The position numbers and the translations under genes are program-made. From Noviherbaspirillum cavernae (GTDB lineage Bacteria; Pseudomonadota; Gammaproteobacteria; Burkholderiales; Burkholderiaceae_D): a stretch of DNA of 64,000 nt. Shown here piece after piece: positions 49,003 through 58,924 of this stretch. The notes below the pieces were generated by a model, which saw only the letters and a program-made list of their open reading frames with translations, searched no databases and had not been told where the DNA came from. Every line of letters begins with the position of its first letter. Position 1 is the first letter of the stretch. The stretch covers positions 2,914,001-2,978,000 of the forward strand of contig NZ_QYUN01000002.1 in the NCBI RefSeq assembly GCF_003590875.1, read 5' to 3'.

Positions 49003-51075
49003 TCAGGCATCCATTTCCTCCAGCACCGCATTCATCGCGCGATCCAGCGCCGCGTCAATCGAAATCGCCGTCGCCCCATCTTCGCGGAACGATTGCGCCA
49101 GCTCTTCGAAGGTCAGCGTAAACGGTTCCTGCCCGCGCCTGCCGGCAAAGATGAAGCGGGTACGGCGCGGACTGATCCATGCCAGCCTGTATCTTGCTTT
49201 CGCACCGCTGTTGCGGACAAACTCGACCCACGCGTCAGGTTCGAGGCCGTCGACCAGATGCATGGACACGTCGGCGGGTTGATCCGCCTGCTCCGTCGCG
49301 CGCAGGTTGAGGCGGCGTTCGCTTGCTCTTTGCACCGCGTTCATCGTGATTTCGAGCTGCGCGCGCGGCGACAGTTCACCGGCGGTGCGCGCGATCGACG
49401 CATGGCGTTCGGCCAGCGACGAGAAGAATGCGACCCGCTCCGCACCGTCCCACTTGACCACGTTGAGCCACGCATTGAGTGTGGACAACAGTGACGGCAG
49501 CCTGCCGAGAAGTTCCTTGCGCTCGTCGCCGCCGTTCTTCGGCTTGACGCTCCAGATCAGTTCGTCCATCGCCTTGAGCGCACCGGGCAAGGCATCGGGC
49601 CGGGTGTCTTCCACCGTATGCGCCAGGCCCAGCACGCGCGTCCATTGCGACTGCAGGAACGCTTCGACAAACCCCGGCACCTCGCCGGACTCGATCCGCA
49701 GCGACACATGATGCGCCGCCAGCTCCCTTGCGCGCGCGATGCGCTCCTGCTGCAAGGCCTGCGCCACGGCGTGCGACAGCGCCGCATCGGCGACCTGCGC
49801 TTCCTGCGCAAGGAAGGATTCCAGATCGGTGGCGGCATTGTCGAACATGGCGAGCTGCGCATCGTATTCCTGCTGCACGCGATCGACGAGGCCTTCAATC
49901 ATGCGGTACAGCGGATCGTCATGCACGGGTCCTTGTTCCATGCCCACGCCGGACTTGACGACCGTGTCGACCAGGCGGCGCGCCGGATGGTCGGCCCGGA
50001 AGAAGAATTCGTCGTCGGCGAGTGCCGCCTTCAGCATCGGCACTTGCAAGCGAACCAGCAGCCGCTTGATATCGGCGGGGATGTGCGGCTCATCGAGAAC
50101 GCGGTCGAACATGCGCGCCAGCAGTTCGATGGCATTTTCATCGGCCTGCGACAGCATGCCGCGCGGCGCCTGCTGTCCAATCTGGCGCAGCACAGATGCA
50201 TCCGTTTGCGCGCCTTGCATGCCGCGCAGATAGTCGCGCAAGCCGGGATGGGTGACTGCTTGCCGGCCATGCGGACCCGCGGCCGTGCCCAGCTCCGAAG
50301 GCGACAGCCAGCGATTCAGCTTGTCGTAGATCGGCAGATTGCGGCGCGGCATCTCGCCGGCGTGCCGCGCATGGCTGGCCAGTTTATTCAGGCGATATGC
50401 GTCGGCCAGATTCGGCACGATACCGTTGGCGATCAGGGCGTCATTCAAGGCCCGCAGAATCGGATCGAGCTGCAGAAACACTTCCGGCCGCATCTGATTC
50501 AGTACCACTCGCTGCGATGTGCCGCTCAGATCGAACTTGCCCCATGCATCGGCGACGGCCTGCAGGAAGACGTGCGGGCGAAACGGATTGTGCGCGATGC
50601 CAACTTCGACCTTTCCCAGCAGGCTGGCGATGCGGATATTCAAGGCATCCAGTGCTTCGGTATTGGCAGCGTCAAGCGCATGACTGAGGTGGTCGATCAA
50701 CACCTTCTGTTCCATCGCCTCGAAGGTCACGAGCGACAGATCGATGGCGTCGCGTTCCATCGGGGATTTTTCCGGCTGTTCCGTCGCACGGAGCTCCTGC
50801 TGCAAGGCGTCGGCGAGACACGCAGGCAACAAGCGGTGAAAGGTCGCCCTGTTCCTGCTCAGGTGACGAAACGCATTCGCGGCGATCTCCGTGTCGCTCG
50901 AGCGAGCGGCATGGTCCGCGAGTGTGGACAAGGCATCCAGCAGACGTGACACGAATGCATCCTGTTGCGCCGCAAGCTGTTGCGATGCAATCGATACGAG
51001 CGTCCTCAATACCGGCATCCGGAAGGACGGCGGCACGGCTTTATCGCATGGATGATTGGCAAGCTGGTCGGCCAT
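49003..51075 (-). CDS. DUF1631 family protein
   Basis: A 690-residue, mostly helical protein. The length, the N-terminal FVSRLLDALSTLADHAARSS, the middle LDRVLDEPHIPADIKRLLVR-type block (FDRVLDEPHIPADIKRLLVR here) and the C-terminal PilZ-like end (AWVEFVRNSGAKARYRLAWI, then RRTRFIFAGRRGQEPF) match DUF1631. These proteins were often misnamed thymidine phosphorylase; no such active site is seen. The PilZ-like RxxR...N/DxSxxG arrangement is not intact, so c-di-GMP binding is uncertain. Confidence 0.85.
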   Translation of the reverse strand: MADQLANHPCDKAVPPSFRMPVLRTLVSIASQQLAAQQDAFVSRLLDALSTLADHAARSSDTEIAANAFRHLSRNRATFHRLLPACLADALQQELRATEQPEKSPMERDAIDLSLVTFEAMEQKVLIDHLSHALDAANTEALDALNIRIASLLGKVEVGIAHNPFRPHVFLQAVADAWGKFDLSGTSQRVVLNQMRPEVFLQLDPILRALNDALIANGIVPNLADAYRLNKLASHARHAGEMPRRNLPIYDKLNRWLSPSELGTAAGPHGRQAVTHPGLRDYLRGMQGAQTDASVLRQIGQQAPRGMLSQADENAIELLARMFDRVLDEPHIPADIKRLLVRLQVPMLKAALADDEFFFRADHPARRLVDTVVKSGVGMEQGPVHDDPLYRMIEGLVDRVQQEYDAQLAMFDNAATDLESFLAQEAQVADAALSHAVAQALQQERIARARELAAHHVSLRIESGEVPGFVEAFLQSQWTRVLGLAHTVEDTRPDALPGALKAMDELIWSVKPKNGGDERKELLGRLPSLLSTLNAWLNVVKWDGAERVAFFSSLAERHASIARTAGELSPRAQLEITMNAVQRASERRLNLRATEQADQPADVSMHLVDGLEPDAWVEFVRNSGAKARYRLAWISPRRTRFIFAGRRGQEPFTLTFEELAQSFREDGATAISIDAALDRAMNAVLEEMDA

Positions 51076-51257
51076 GAGGGACGGAGGGCGCGTTCATGTC
51101 CGATGATTCTAGTAGGCAACAACAGGAAATCAAAGGGGTTTCATGTATCGCTTGCCATGCAGATAACATCAAGGACGGCACCGGGAGGTTGATGCCATCT
51201 TTGCAATTCAAGCGCAGGACAGCAGCGCCGGCAAGACCGGCCTCGCCTGCCGCAAGC

Positions 51258-51419
51258 TCAGGTATACAGCCACTCCGACACAAAGGTGAGCGCCATCACG
51301 AAAAGCACCGCCGCCACCAAAATGATGAGCAGCCGGCCGAAGCGTGGCGCGTCGTCCGTGCCGGCGGGCTGCTCTTCCGGGTGCTTCATCGGATTGTGAT
51401 TGGAATCTTCCATCTGCAT
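51258..51419 (-). CDS. Small single-pass membrane protein
   Basis: A 53-residue ORF: hydrophilic N-terminus (MQMEDSNHNPMKHPEEQPAG) followed by one hydrophobic helix (GRLLIILVAAVLFVMALTFV) and a short SEWLYT end. AAGGAAAG lies just upstream of the ATG at 51419, and it begins 13 bp after the stop of the quinone oxidoreductase gene, so it is likely the last gene of that leftward operon. Function unknown; such tails are found on small regulators of membrane complexes. Confidence 0.65.
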   Translation of the reverse strand: MQMEDSNHNPMKHPEEQPAGTDDAPRFGRLLIILVAAVLFVMALTFVSEWLYT

Positions 51420-51432
51420 CTTTCCTTATTGA

Positions 51433-52407
51433 TCAGGGAATGAGAATGGTCGATCCGGTCGTCTTGCGCGACTCGAGATCGCGATGCGCCTGCGCCACAT
51501 CCTGCAACGCATAACGCTGATTGATGTCGATCCTGATCCGGCCGCTCTCGACCATGCCGAACAGGTCGGCCGCCATCGCATCGAGGTCTTCGCGCTTGGC
51601 GATGTAATTGAAGATCGATGGCCGGGTCAGGAACAGCGAGCCGCGCGACGCCAGTTCGTTCAGGGTGAATGCCGGCACCGGCCCCGATGCCGCGCCGAAG
51701 CTGACCATCATGCCGAGCGGCGACAGGCAGTCGAGCGAACCGGTGAAGGTGTCCTTGCCGATCGAATCGTAGACCACCGGCACGCCTTTGCCGCCGGTGA
51801 TTTCCTTGACGCGCTCGACGAAATTTTCCGTGTTGTAGTTGATGGTGTGGGTGCAGCCGTGCGCCTTCGCGAGCGCCGCTTTCTCGTCGGAGCCGACCGT
51901 GCCGATCATCGTCACGCCCAGCGCTCTCGCCCACTGACAGGCGATCAAGCCGACGCCGCCGGCTGCCGCATGAAACAAGATCGTCTCGCCGCCCTGCAAG
52001 CGATAGGTGCGGCGGAACAGATACTGCACGGTCAATCCCTGCAGCATCATCGCCGCGCCGGTGTCGAAATCGATGGCGTCGGGCAGCCTGACCAGCGGCG
52101 CGGCCGGCATGACACGCACTTCCGCATACGCGCCGGACGGGCGGCCGGCATAGGCGACGCGGTCGCCCGCCTTGACGTGCGTCACACCCTCGCCTACCGC
52201 TTCCACGACGCCCGCACCTTCCATCCCCAGACCGCCCGGCAGCGGCTGCGGATAGGCGCCGGTGCGGAAGTACACGTCGATGTAATTCAAGCCGCATGCC
52301 GCCTGGCGCACGCGTGCTTCGCCGGGGCCGGGATTGCCTGCTTCGACTTCAACGTACTCCATCACTTCGGGACCGCCGATCTTGAATATCCTGATTGCTT
52401 TTGCCAT
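51433..52407 (-). CDS. Zinc-free NADPH:quinone oxidoreductase (MDR family)
   Basis: A 324-residue medium-chain reductase of the QOR branch. Landmarks: ACGLNYIDVYFRTGAYPQPL, GMEGAGVVEAVGEGV and the NADPH-binding HAAAGGVGLIACQWARALG (about 146-164). Zinc-binding cysteines of alcohol dehydrogenases are absent, as expected. It reduces quinones one electron at a time using NADPH. The ATG at 52407 has a GAGGC upstream and is 23 bp from the mgsA stop, so the genes are probably cotranscribed. Confidence 0.93.
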   Translation of the reverse strand: MAKAIRIFKIGGPEVMEYVEVEAGNPGPGEARVRQAACGLNYIDVYFRTGAYPQPLPGGLGMEGAGVVEAVGEGVTHVKAGDRVAYAGRPSGAYAEVRVMPAAPLVRLPDAIDFDTGAAMMLQGLTVQYLFRRTYRLQGGETILFHAAAGGVGLIACQWARALGVTMIGTVGSDEKAALAKAHGCTHTINYNTENFVERVKEITGGKGVPVVYDSIGKDTFTGSLDCLSPLGMMVSFGAASGPVPAFTLNELASRGSLFLTRPSIFNYIAKREDLDAMAADLFGMVESGRIRIDINQRYALQDVAQAHRDLESRKTTGSTILIP

Positions 52408-52430
52408 GGTTGCCTCGCTCTTGTTATTGC

Positions 52431-52820
52431 TCATGAATGGGAAGGATGACGCGGCGTCAGTTGCGACAGCAGGATCCGCGCAGTCGCCGGATTGGTCGCG
52501 CACGGCACGTTGTGCACATCGCATGCGCGCACCAGCGCGTTGATATCGGGTTCGTGCGGCTGCGGCGTCAGCGGATCGCGCAGGAAGATGACGGCGTCGA
52601 TCTTGCCTTCCGCGAGTTCCGCACCGATCTGCAAATCGCCGCCGAGCGGGCCGGACAGCTTGCGTTCGATCGTCAATCCCACTTCCTGCGACAAGCGCTT
52701 GCCGGTGGTGCCGGTGGCGGTCAGCACGCATTGCCGCAGCACATCGGCAAATTCGGACGCGAGCTCGACAATCTCGTCCTTCTTGTTGTCATGCGCGATC
52801 AATGCAATTCGCTTTTTCAC
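52431..52820 (-). CDS. mgsA: Methylglyoxal synthase
   Basis: A 129-residue enzyme converting dihydroxyacetone phosphate to methylglyoxal and phosphate. Family blocks: [14 protein letters not shown], phosphate-binding [21 protein letters not shown] with the catalytic Asp, and [20 protein letters not shown] containing the conserved His and Asp. It is about 20 residues shorter than the E. coli enzyme at the N-terminus. A quinone oxidoreductase and an SDR flank it, which may help detoxify the product. Confidence 0.95.
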   Translation of the reverse strand: MKKRIALIAHDNKKDEIVELASEFADVLRQCVLTATGTTGKRLSQEVGLTIERKLSGPLGGDLQIGAELAEGKIDAVIFLRDPLTPQPHEPDINALVRACDVHNVPCATNPATARILLSQLTPRHPSHS

Positions 52821-52841
52821 CGCTGCCCCGTCTCGAAAAAA

Positions 52842-53621
52842 TCAGAATGTGCCCGGATAATTGCCGCCATCGAGCAGCACGTTCTGCCCCGTCATGTAAC
52901 CGGCGTGCACGCTGCACAGGAATGCGCACGCCGCCCCGAACTCCGCCGCATTGCCGAAACGCTGCGCGGGAATCTGCAAGCGCCGTGCCGCAGCCACCTC
53001 GTCCAGGCTCTTGCCTGCGGCAGTGGCGGACGCGCCGAGCGTCTTCTTCAGGCGATCGGTCTCGAACTGCCCCGGCAGCAGGTTGTTGATGGTGACGTTG
53101 TGCGCCACCGTCGTGCGCGCAACACCCGCGACAAAACCCGTCAGTCCGGAGCGCGCACCATTCGACAGACCGAGGATATCGATCGGCGCTTTCACCGCAC
53201 TGGAGGTGATATTGACGATGCGGCCGAAGCGGCGCGCCATCATGCCATCGACCGTGGCCTTGATCAGCTCGATCGGCGTCAGCATGTTCGCGTCCAGCGC
53301 GGCGATCCAGTCGTCGCGCGTCCAGTTGCGGAAATTACCCGGCGGCGGCCCGCCCGCGTTGTTGATCAGAATGTCCGGCTGCGGGCACGCGGCCAGCGCC
53401 ATGGCGCGGCCTTCGGCGGTCGTGATGTCGCACGCCACCGCATTGACCGTCACGCCGGTCGCGCGGCGGATTTCCTCCGCTGCCGCTTCCAGCGCATCGG
53501 CCGTGCGTGCGACCAGCGTGATGTTGACGCCTTCCGCCGCCAGCGCATCGGCGCAGCCGCGCCCCAGTCCCTTGCTCGCGCCGCAGACGAGCGCATGTTT
53601 GCCGCGTATTCCGAGATCCAT
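52842..53621 (-). CDS. Atypical SDR-family oxidoreductase lacking the usual catalytic Tyr-Lys
   Basis: A 259-residue short-chain dehydrogenase. The NAD-binding loop is CGASKGLGRG (about 13-22) and NNAGG is present (about 87-91). Where classical SDRs have Ser then Y-x3-K, this protein reads ITSSAVKAPIDILGLSNGAR, followed by SGLTGF: Ser is present, but Tyr is replaced (LSN) and Lys by Arg. This is the known BKR-like subgroup with an imperfect tetrad. Enzymatic activity is uncertain. It lies in the leftward run with mgsA. Confidence 0.85.
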   Translation of the reverse strand: MDLGIRGKHALVCGASKGLGRGCADALAAEGVNITLVARTADALEAAAEEIRRATGVTVNAVACDITTAEGRAMALAACPQPDILINNAGGPPPGNFRNWTRDDWIAALDANMLTPIELIKATVDGMMARRFGRIVNITSSAVKAPIDILGLSNGARSGLTGFVAGVARTTVAHNVTINNLLPGQFETDRLKKTLGASATAAGKSLDEVAAARRLQIPAQRFGNAAEFGAACAFLCSVHAGYMTGQNVLLDGGNYPGTF

Positions 53622-53629
53622 TTCGTCCC

Positions 53630-54541
53630 CTACGATTTCTTTCGTGATAACAAATATATGCCGACCAACACCAGACCTGTGCCGGCAAGCTGAATGGCGG
53701 TGATCGGCTCATCCAGAATCATCGCGCCCAGGAACAGTGTCGATACCGGCCCGATCATGCCGGCCTGCGATGTCGTGGCGGCACCGATCCGCTCCACCGC
53801 GACCATGGTCAGAATCACCGGCAACACCGTGCACAGCACGGCGTTCACGATCGACAAGCCATAGACCGGCATCGGCTGGATCAGCATTGCCGGCGGCCGC
53901 AGCAGGAAGAACTGCACAATGCATGCCACGCTCGACACGCACATGGCATAGGCGACGAGACGCAGCGACCCGACCTTGCGCACCATTTCACCGGACATCA
54001 GCAGATAGATCGCATAGGCGATGGCGCTGCCCAGCACGAATGCGCCGCCCAGTATGACGTTCGACCCGCCGGCCCTGGCATCGTGCAAAAACACCAACAC
54101 GGTGCCGAGATACGCAGTGCCAAGCGCCAGCCATTCGACTATCGTGATTTTTTTCTTCAGGAACACGACCGAAATCAGCAGCACGAAGGATGGCGTCAGA
54201 AACAGGATCAGGCGCTCCAGTCCCGCGGTGATGTATTGCAGTCCGAGAAAATCGAGAAAGCTCGACAGGTAGTACCCAAGCAAGCCCAGCACCACGATCC
54301 TGCCGCGCTCGCCATTGGTGAGAGGTTCGCCGGTGCTGCCCTTCCAGATCGCCAGTGCCGCGAAAAACGGCAGCGAAAAAATCATGCGGAATGCAATCAG
54401 CGTCACTGCATCGATGTGATAGCGGTACAGAAGCTTGGCGACGATCGCCTTGGCCGAAAAAAGAATGGCGCCGATGATGGCGATGGCGAGACCGGCAAGC
54501 AGGCTTTGCCGATTGGAAGATTCAAGCGTGGCGGAAGGCAT
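53630..54541 (-). CDS. EamA/DMT-family transporter
   Basis: A 303-residue ten-helix transporter with two EamA repeats (about 15-145 and 160-300). Markers: AIVAKLLYRYHIDAVTLIAF in the first repeat, GLERLILFLTPSFVLLISVV at the end of repeat one and GPVSTLFLGAMILDEPITAI in repeat two. Exports or imports a small metabolite; substrate unknown. The start ATG at 54541 lacks a clear ribosome-binding site. It ends 9 bp before the SDR start. Confidence 0.9.
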   Translation of the reverse strand: MPSATLESSNRQSLLAGLAIAIIGAILFSAKAIVAKLLYRYHIDAVTLIAFRMIFSLPFFAALAIWKGSTGEPLTNGERGRIVVLGLLGYYLSSFLDFLGLQYITAGLERLILFLTPSFVLLISVVFLKKKITIVEWLALGTAYLGTVLVFLHDARAGGSNVILGGAFVLGSAIAYAIYLLMSGEMVRKVGSLRLVAYAMCVSSVACIVQFFLLRPPAMLIQPMPVYGLSIVNAVLCTVLPVILTMVAVERIGAATTSQAGMIGPVSTLFLGAMILDEPITAIQLAGTGLVLVGIYLLSRKKS

Positions 54542-54662
54542 AGCGCGATTGTACGATGCGGTGCGATTTTGCACATTTTGCGGCGCGGGCCAATGGAAGG
54601 CGCAAGCCGTCGCGGCGCGGACATGCCACCATACGGATAGGCAAGAGCCAAGCGCCCTTCGC

Positions 54663-56213
54663 CTACCGTTTCATGATCGATCCCAGCACGCCGCGAATGA
54701 TTTCCCGTCCCACTTGCGAGCCCATGCTGCGCGCTGCCGACTTGACTGCGGCCTCTACCACCGTGTCCTTGCGACGTGCATTACTACCGCTGCCGAACAG
54801 CCCGCCCATCGCATTACTGAGCATGTCGCCGATGGAAATACCGGATGAAGACGGTTCGGCTGCCGTGCCGGCATCGCCATTGCGGGACGACTGCGGCGCA
54901 TTGGGCGACGTTTCCTGTTTAGCAATCACGCGCCCCCTGAAATGTTCGTAAGCCGATGCGCGGTCGATCACCTTTTCATACACGCCGGCCACCACGGAAT
55001 TGGCGATGATTTCGCTGCGTTCGGCGTCGCTGATCGGACCGATTTGCGATGCCGGCGGCACCACGAAACCGCGCTCGACCATGGTGGGGCTGCCTTTTGC
55101 GTCGAGGAAAGAAATCAGCGCTTCGCCCACACCCAGCTCGGTGATCACTTGCGCGGTGTCGAGTTGCGGATTGGGACGGAAAGTCTCCGCCGCCGCCTGC
55201 ACCGCCTTCTGGTCGCGCGGCGTGTAGGCCCGCAAGGCATGCTGCACCCGGTTGCCCAATTGGCCGAGCACGGTATCGGGGATGTCGAGCGGATTCTGCG
55301 TGACGAAATACACGCCGACACCCTTGGAGCGAATCAGGCGCACGACCTGCTCGATTTTCTGCAGCAAGGGCTTGGGCGCTTCGTTGAACAAGAGGTGCGC
55401 TTCGTCGAAGAAGAACACCAGCTTCGGCTTGTCGAGATCGCCGACTTCCGGCAGATCCTCAAACAGTTCCGACAGCATCCACAGCAGGAAAATCGCGTAC
55501 AGGCGCGGCGAATTCAGCAGTCTGTCCGCCGCGAGGATATTGACGATACCCTTGCCCCTGGCATCGGTTTGCATGAAATCCTCGATGTTGAGCATCGGTT
55601 CGCCGAAGAAGCGGTCACCGCCCTGCTCATCGATCGCGATCAGGCCGCGCTGGATCGCACCGACGCTGGCGGCAGAAATGTTGCCGTATTCGGTCTGGAA
55701 TTCGGATGCGTTCTCGCCGACATGCTGCAGCATCGCGCGCAGGTCCTTGATGTCGAGCAAGAGCAGTCCATTGTCGTCGGCGATCTTGAATACCAGTTGC
55801 AGCACACCCTGCTGTGTGTCATTCAGATTCAGCATGCGCGACAGCAACAAGGGGCCGAGATCGGAAATGGTCGCCCGCACCGGATGGCCCTTCTCGCCGA
55901 ATACGTCCCAGAATGTGACGGGACAGGCTTCCCATTTCGGCTCGTCGAGCTTCAATTGGGTGAAGCGTTCCTTCACCTTGCCGATAAAGGTCCCGGCCTT
56001 CGCCATGCCGGAAAGGTCGCCCTTGACGTCGGCCATGAACACCGGCACGCCGATGTCCGACAGCGCCTGCGCCATGGTCTGCAAGGTCACGGTCTTGCCG
56101 GTTCCGGTCGCGCCGGTGATGCATCCGTGACGGTTGGCGAGGTTCGGCAACAGGACCAGCTCAGGGGCTTGATTCGGGGCTTCATTCTTCGCGATCAGGA
56201 GTGGATTCGGCAT
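54663..56213 (-). CDS. HerA-like ATPase (DUF853 helicase family)
   Basis: A 516-residue HerA-FtsK superfamily ATPase. Walker A GATGTGKT at 34-41, [10 protein letters not shown] (about 55-64), Walker [14 protein letters not shown] with the DEAH-type acidic pair, and an arginine-finger region near [20 protein letters not shown]. The C-terminal [20 protein letters not shown] and [19 protein letters not shown] are typical of DUF853. It is usually annotated as a helicase, though the biological role is not established. It is divergent from yebC. Confidence 0.9.
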   Translation of the reverse strand: MPNPLLIAKNEAPNQAPELVLLPNLANRHGCITGATGTGKTVTLQTMAQALSDIGVPVFMADVKGDLSGMAKAGTFIGKVKERFTQLKLDEPKWEACPVTFWDVFGEKGHPVRATISDLGPLLLSRMLNLNDTQQGVLQLVFKIADDNGLLLLDIKDLRAMLQHVGENASEFQTEYGNISAASVGAIQRGLIAIDEQGGDRFFGEPMLNIEDFMQTDARGKGIVNILAADRLLNSPRLYAIFLLWMLSELFEDLPEVGDLDKPKLVFFFDEAHLLFNEAPKPLLQKIEQVVRLIRSKGVGVYFVTQNPLDIPDTVLGQLGNRVQHALRAYTPRDQKAVQAAAETFRPNPQLDTAQVITELGVGEALISFLDAKGSPTMVERGFVVPPASQIGPISDAERSEIIANSVVAGVYEKVIDRASAYEHFRGRVIAKQETSPNAPQSSRNGDAGTAAEPSSSGISIGDMLSNAMGGLFGSGSNARRKDTVVEAAVKSAARSMGSQVGREIIRGVLGSIMKR

Positions 56214-56371
56214 TGTTTTCAGGGATTCCGGGCGGATTTCGGGAAGGGTCGATATGCTAAAATTGTAGATTGATTTCAGGCTTGTCAATATTTTATTTTG
56301 AGCCGGGCAGCAAGGCGCGAAACGAATCATTGAGCGACGCCAAATTAACTCATCTCCAAGAAAGACTCCTC

Positions 56372-57097
56372 ATGGCTGGACATAGCAAGTGGGCCAATAT
56401 CAAGCATAAAAAAGCCGCAACCGATGCCAAGCGAGGCAAAATCTGGACCCGCCTGATCAAGGAAATCACGGTGGCGGCGCGTCTGGGCGGCGGCGACATG
56501 GCCAGCAATCCGCGCCTGCGTCTGGCAGTGGACAAGGCGGCCGATGCGAACATGCCGAAAGACAACGTCAACCGTGCGGTCCAGCGCGGCACCGGCGGGC
56601 TGGATGGTGCCAACTATGAGGAAATCCGCTACGAAGGCTATGGCATCAACGGCGCGGCCATCATTGTCGATTGCATGACCGACAATCGCGTGCGTACCGT
56701 GGCGGAAGTGCGCCACGCGTTTTCCAAGTTCGGCGGCAACATGGGCACAGAAGGTTCGGTGGCCTTTCTCTTCAAGCACTGCGGGCAATTGTTTTACGCT
56801 CCCGGCACCGATGAAGACGCGCTGATGGAAGCGGCGCTCGAAGCCGGCGCGGAAGACGTCATGACCGACGACGAAGGCGGCATCGAAGTCATCACGCCGC
56901 CGCACGACTTTTCCGCAGTCAAGGATGCACTGGGAAAAGCCGGCTTCAAGGCTGAAATGGCGGAAGTCGTGATGAAGCCGGCGACCGAAACGATATTCAC
57001 CGGCGACGATGCGCTGAAGATGCAAAAGTTGCTCGACGCGCTGGAAAACCTGGACGATGTGCAAGAGGTCTATACCAACGCCGTGATCGAGGAATAA
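56372..57097 (+). CDS. yebC: YebC/PmpR-family transcription- or translation-associated protein
   Basis: A 241-residue protein with the family N-terminus [20 protein letters not shown] and the block [20 protein letters not shown]. Family members bind DNA as regulators or help ribosomes translate proline-rich stretches; which applies here is unknown. The ATG at 56372 is the family start. It is first in the rightward housekeeping run leading to purD. Confidence 0.96.
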   Translation: MAGHSKWANIKHKKAATDAKRGKIWTRLIKEITVAARLGGGDMASNPRLRLAVDKAADANMPKDNVNRAVQRGTGGLDGANYEEIRYEGYGINGAAIIVDCMTDNRVRTVAEVRHAFSKFGGNMGTEGSVAFLFKHCGQLFYAPGTDEDALMEAALEAGAEDVMTDDEGGIEVITPPHDFSAVKDALGKAGFKAEMAEVVMKPATETIFTGDDALKMQKLLDALENLDDVQEVYTNAVIEE

Positions 57098-57197
57098 GGC
57101 CTCCACGGCCGTCGCGCCGGCAACAGCCGGCAGACAATCTCCCATCAGCACGGATTTCCGGTCCGCGCTACCCGAACAATGTCATAGTGATATGTCC

Positions 57198-58475
57198 ATG
57201 AAAATACTTGTAGTCGGCTCAGGCGGCCGCGAACACGCCCTGGCTTGGAAGCTGGCTCAATCCGAGCGTATCCAAAAGGTCTACGTAGCCCCCGGCAACG
57301 GCGGCACCGCGCTCGATCTCCGTTTGGAAAATGTGCCGATCACCGATCCGGCATGGCTGGCGCAATTCGCCATCAAGGAAAACATCGCGTTGACCGTGGT
57401 CGGGCCGGAAGCACCGCTGGCCGCCGGTATCGTCAATATCTTCCGCGACCAGGGACTGAAGGTTTTCGGCCCGACCAGGGAAGCGGCGCAGCTCGAAAGT
57501 TCGAAGGATTTCGCCAAGGCGTTCATGAAGCGCCACCGCATTCCCACCGCCGATTACCAGACCTTCTCCGATGTCGCCGCCGCGCATCGCTACATCAACC
57601 AGAAAGGCGCGCCGATCGTGATCAAGGCCGACGGCCTCGCGGCGGGCAAGGGTGTAGTGGTGGCGATGACGGTCGACGAGGCGCATGCCGCAGTTGACAT
57701 GATGTTGTCTGACAACAAACTGGGTGACGCCGGGGCACGCGTCGTGATCGAGGAATTCCTAGCCGGCGAGGAAGCGAGCTTCATCGTCATGGTCGATGGC
57801 AAGCACGTGCTGCCACTGGCCACCAGCCAGGATCACAAGCGCCTGAAGGACAACGACGAAGGCCCGAACACCGGCGGCATGGGTGCCTATTCGCCGGCGC
57901 CGATCGTGACGCCGGCGCTGCATGCGCGCGTGATGCGCGAAATCATCAACCCGACCGTGCTCGGCATGTCGAAGGACGGCATCCCCTTCACCGGCTTCCT
58001 GTACGCCGGCCTGATGATCGATGCCAAGGGCAATCCGAAGACGCTGGAATTCAACTGCCGCATGGGCGACCCGGAAACGCAGCCCATCATGGCGCGCCTG
58101 AAAACCGATCTGGTCGGCGTCATGGAACATGCAGTCAATGGCACGCTCGATGCCGTGGAGCTCGAATGGGATCGCCGTACCGCGCTGGGCGTGGTGCTGG
58201 CTGCCGGCGGCTATCCGGACGCGCCGACGAAGGGCGACGTGATCAGCGGCATTCCCGATGAGACTGCGGATTGCGTGACCTTCCATGCCGGCACCACGCT
58301 CACCGACGACGGCAAGCTGCTGACTTCCGGCGGCCGGGTGCTGTGCGTGGTGGGACTGGGCGACAGCGTACGCATGGCGCAGAAGCACGCCTATGACGCC
58401 GTCGACAAGATCCGCTTCAACGGCATGCAGTTCCGCCGCGATATCGGCTGGCGGGCGCTGAAGCGTCCTGCCTGA
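57198..58475 (+). CDS. purD: Phosphoribosylamine-glycine ligase
   Basis: A 425-residue ATP-grasp enzyme of purine synthesis (5-phosphoribosylamine + glycine + ATP to GAR). Family start MKILVVGSGGREHALAWKL; ATP-grasp blocks VIKADGLAAGKGVVVAMT and EEFLAGEEASFIVMVDG; metal/ADP site LEFNCRMGDPETQPI. The length is normal. An ATG two codons earlier (57192) is possible. Ends 6 bp before the VOC gene. Confidence 0.97.
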   Translation: MKILVVGSGGREHALAWKLAQSERIQKVYVAPGNGGTALDLRLENVPITDPAWLAQFAIKENIALTVVGPEAPLAAGIVNIFRDQGLKVFGPTREAAQLESSKDFAKAFMKRHRIPTADYQTFSDVAAAHRYINQKGAPIVIKADGLAAGKGVVVAMTVDEAHAAVDMMLSDNKLGDAGARVVIEEFLAGEEASFIVMVDGKHVLPLATSQDHKRLKDNDEGPNTGGMGAYSPAPIVTPALHARVMREIINPTVLGMSKDGIPFTGFLYAGLMIDAKGNPKTLEFNCRMGDPETQPIMARLKTDLVGVMEHAVNGTLDAVELEWDRRTALGVVLAAGGYPDAPTKGDVISGIPDETADCVTFHAGTTLTDDGKLLTSGGRVLCVVGLGDSVRMAQKHAYDAVDKIRFNGMQFRRDIGWRALKRPA

Positions 58476-58481
58476 GCGACA

Positions 58482-58835
58482 ATGAGCGCCCGGTTCAAGG
58501 CAGCCATCCCCAAGCTGGCTTCGGCAGACATCGGGCGCAGCCTTGCTTTTTTCGAGCAGCTCGGCTTTGCGAGCATCGCCGCATATCCGGACTACGGCAT
58601 CGTTGAACGCGACGGCGTTGCCATCCATTTCTGGCTGTGCAACGACCCGCGCATCGCCGAGGCAACCGGTTGCAGGATCCATGTCGAAGGCATCGATGCA
58701 CTCTTTGACGCGTATGCGGCGCTGAACATCATTCATCCGAACGACCCCTTGTCCGACAAACCGTGGGGCATGCGTGAATTCTCCATCCTCGATCCGGATG
58801 GCAATCTCGTGACCTTTGCCGAAGAAACCGCCTGA
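58482..58835 (+). CDS. VOC-family (glyoxalase/bleomycin-resistance-like) protein
   Basis: A 117-residue single VOC module: [20 protein letters not shown] then [18 protein letters not shown] and [20 protein letters not shown]. The metal-ligand His in FHFW-type strand (HFWLC) and a terminal Glu are present, but the short BRP-like members often bind drugs rather than catalyse. It is between purD and hemF, a position shared with many Burkholderiales. Confidence 0.88.
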   Translation: MSARFKAAIPKLASADIGRSLAFFEQLGFASIAAYPDYGIVERDGVAIHFWLCNDPRIAEATGCRIHVEGIDALFDAYAALNIIHPNDPLSDKPWGMREFSILDPDGNLVTFAEETA

Positions 58836-58924
58836 TCAGCTTCACCATTGCGCGGAACCTGCTTGCCAACCCGCCAAGGTACCCAGGGGTAAAATCCCCT
58901 CTGATTCTTTTTACCCGAAACATC

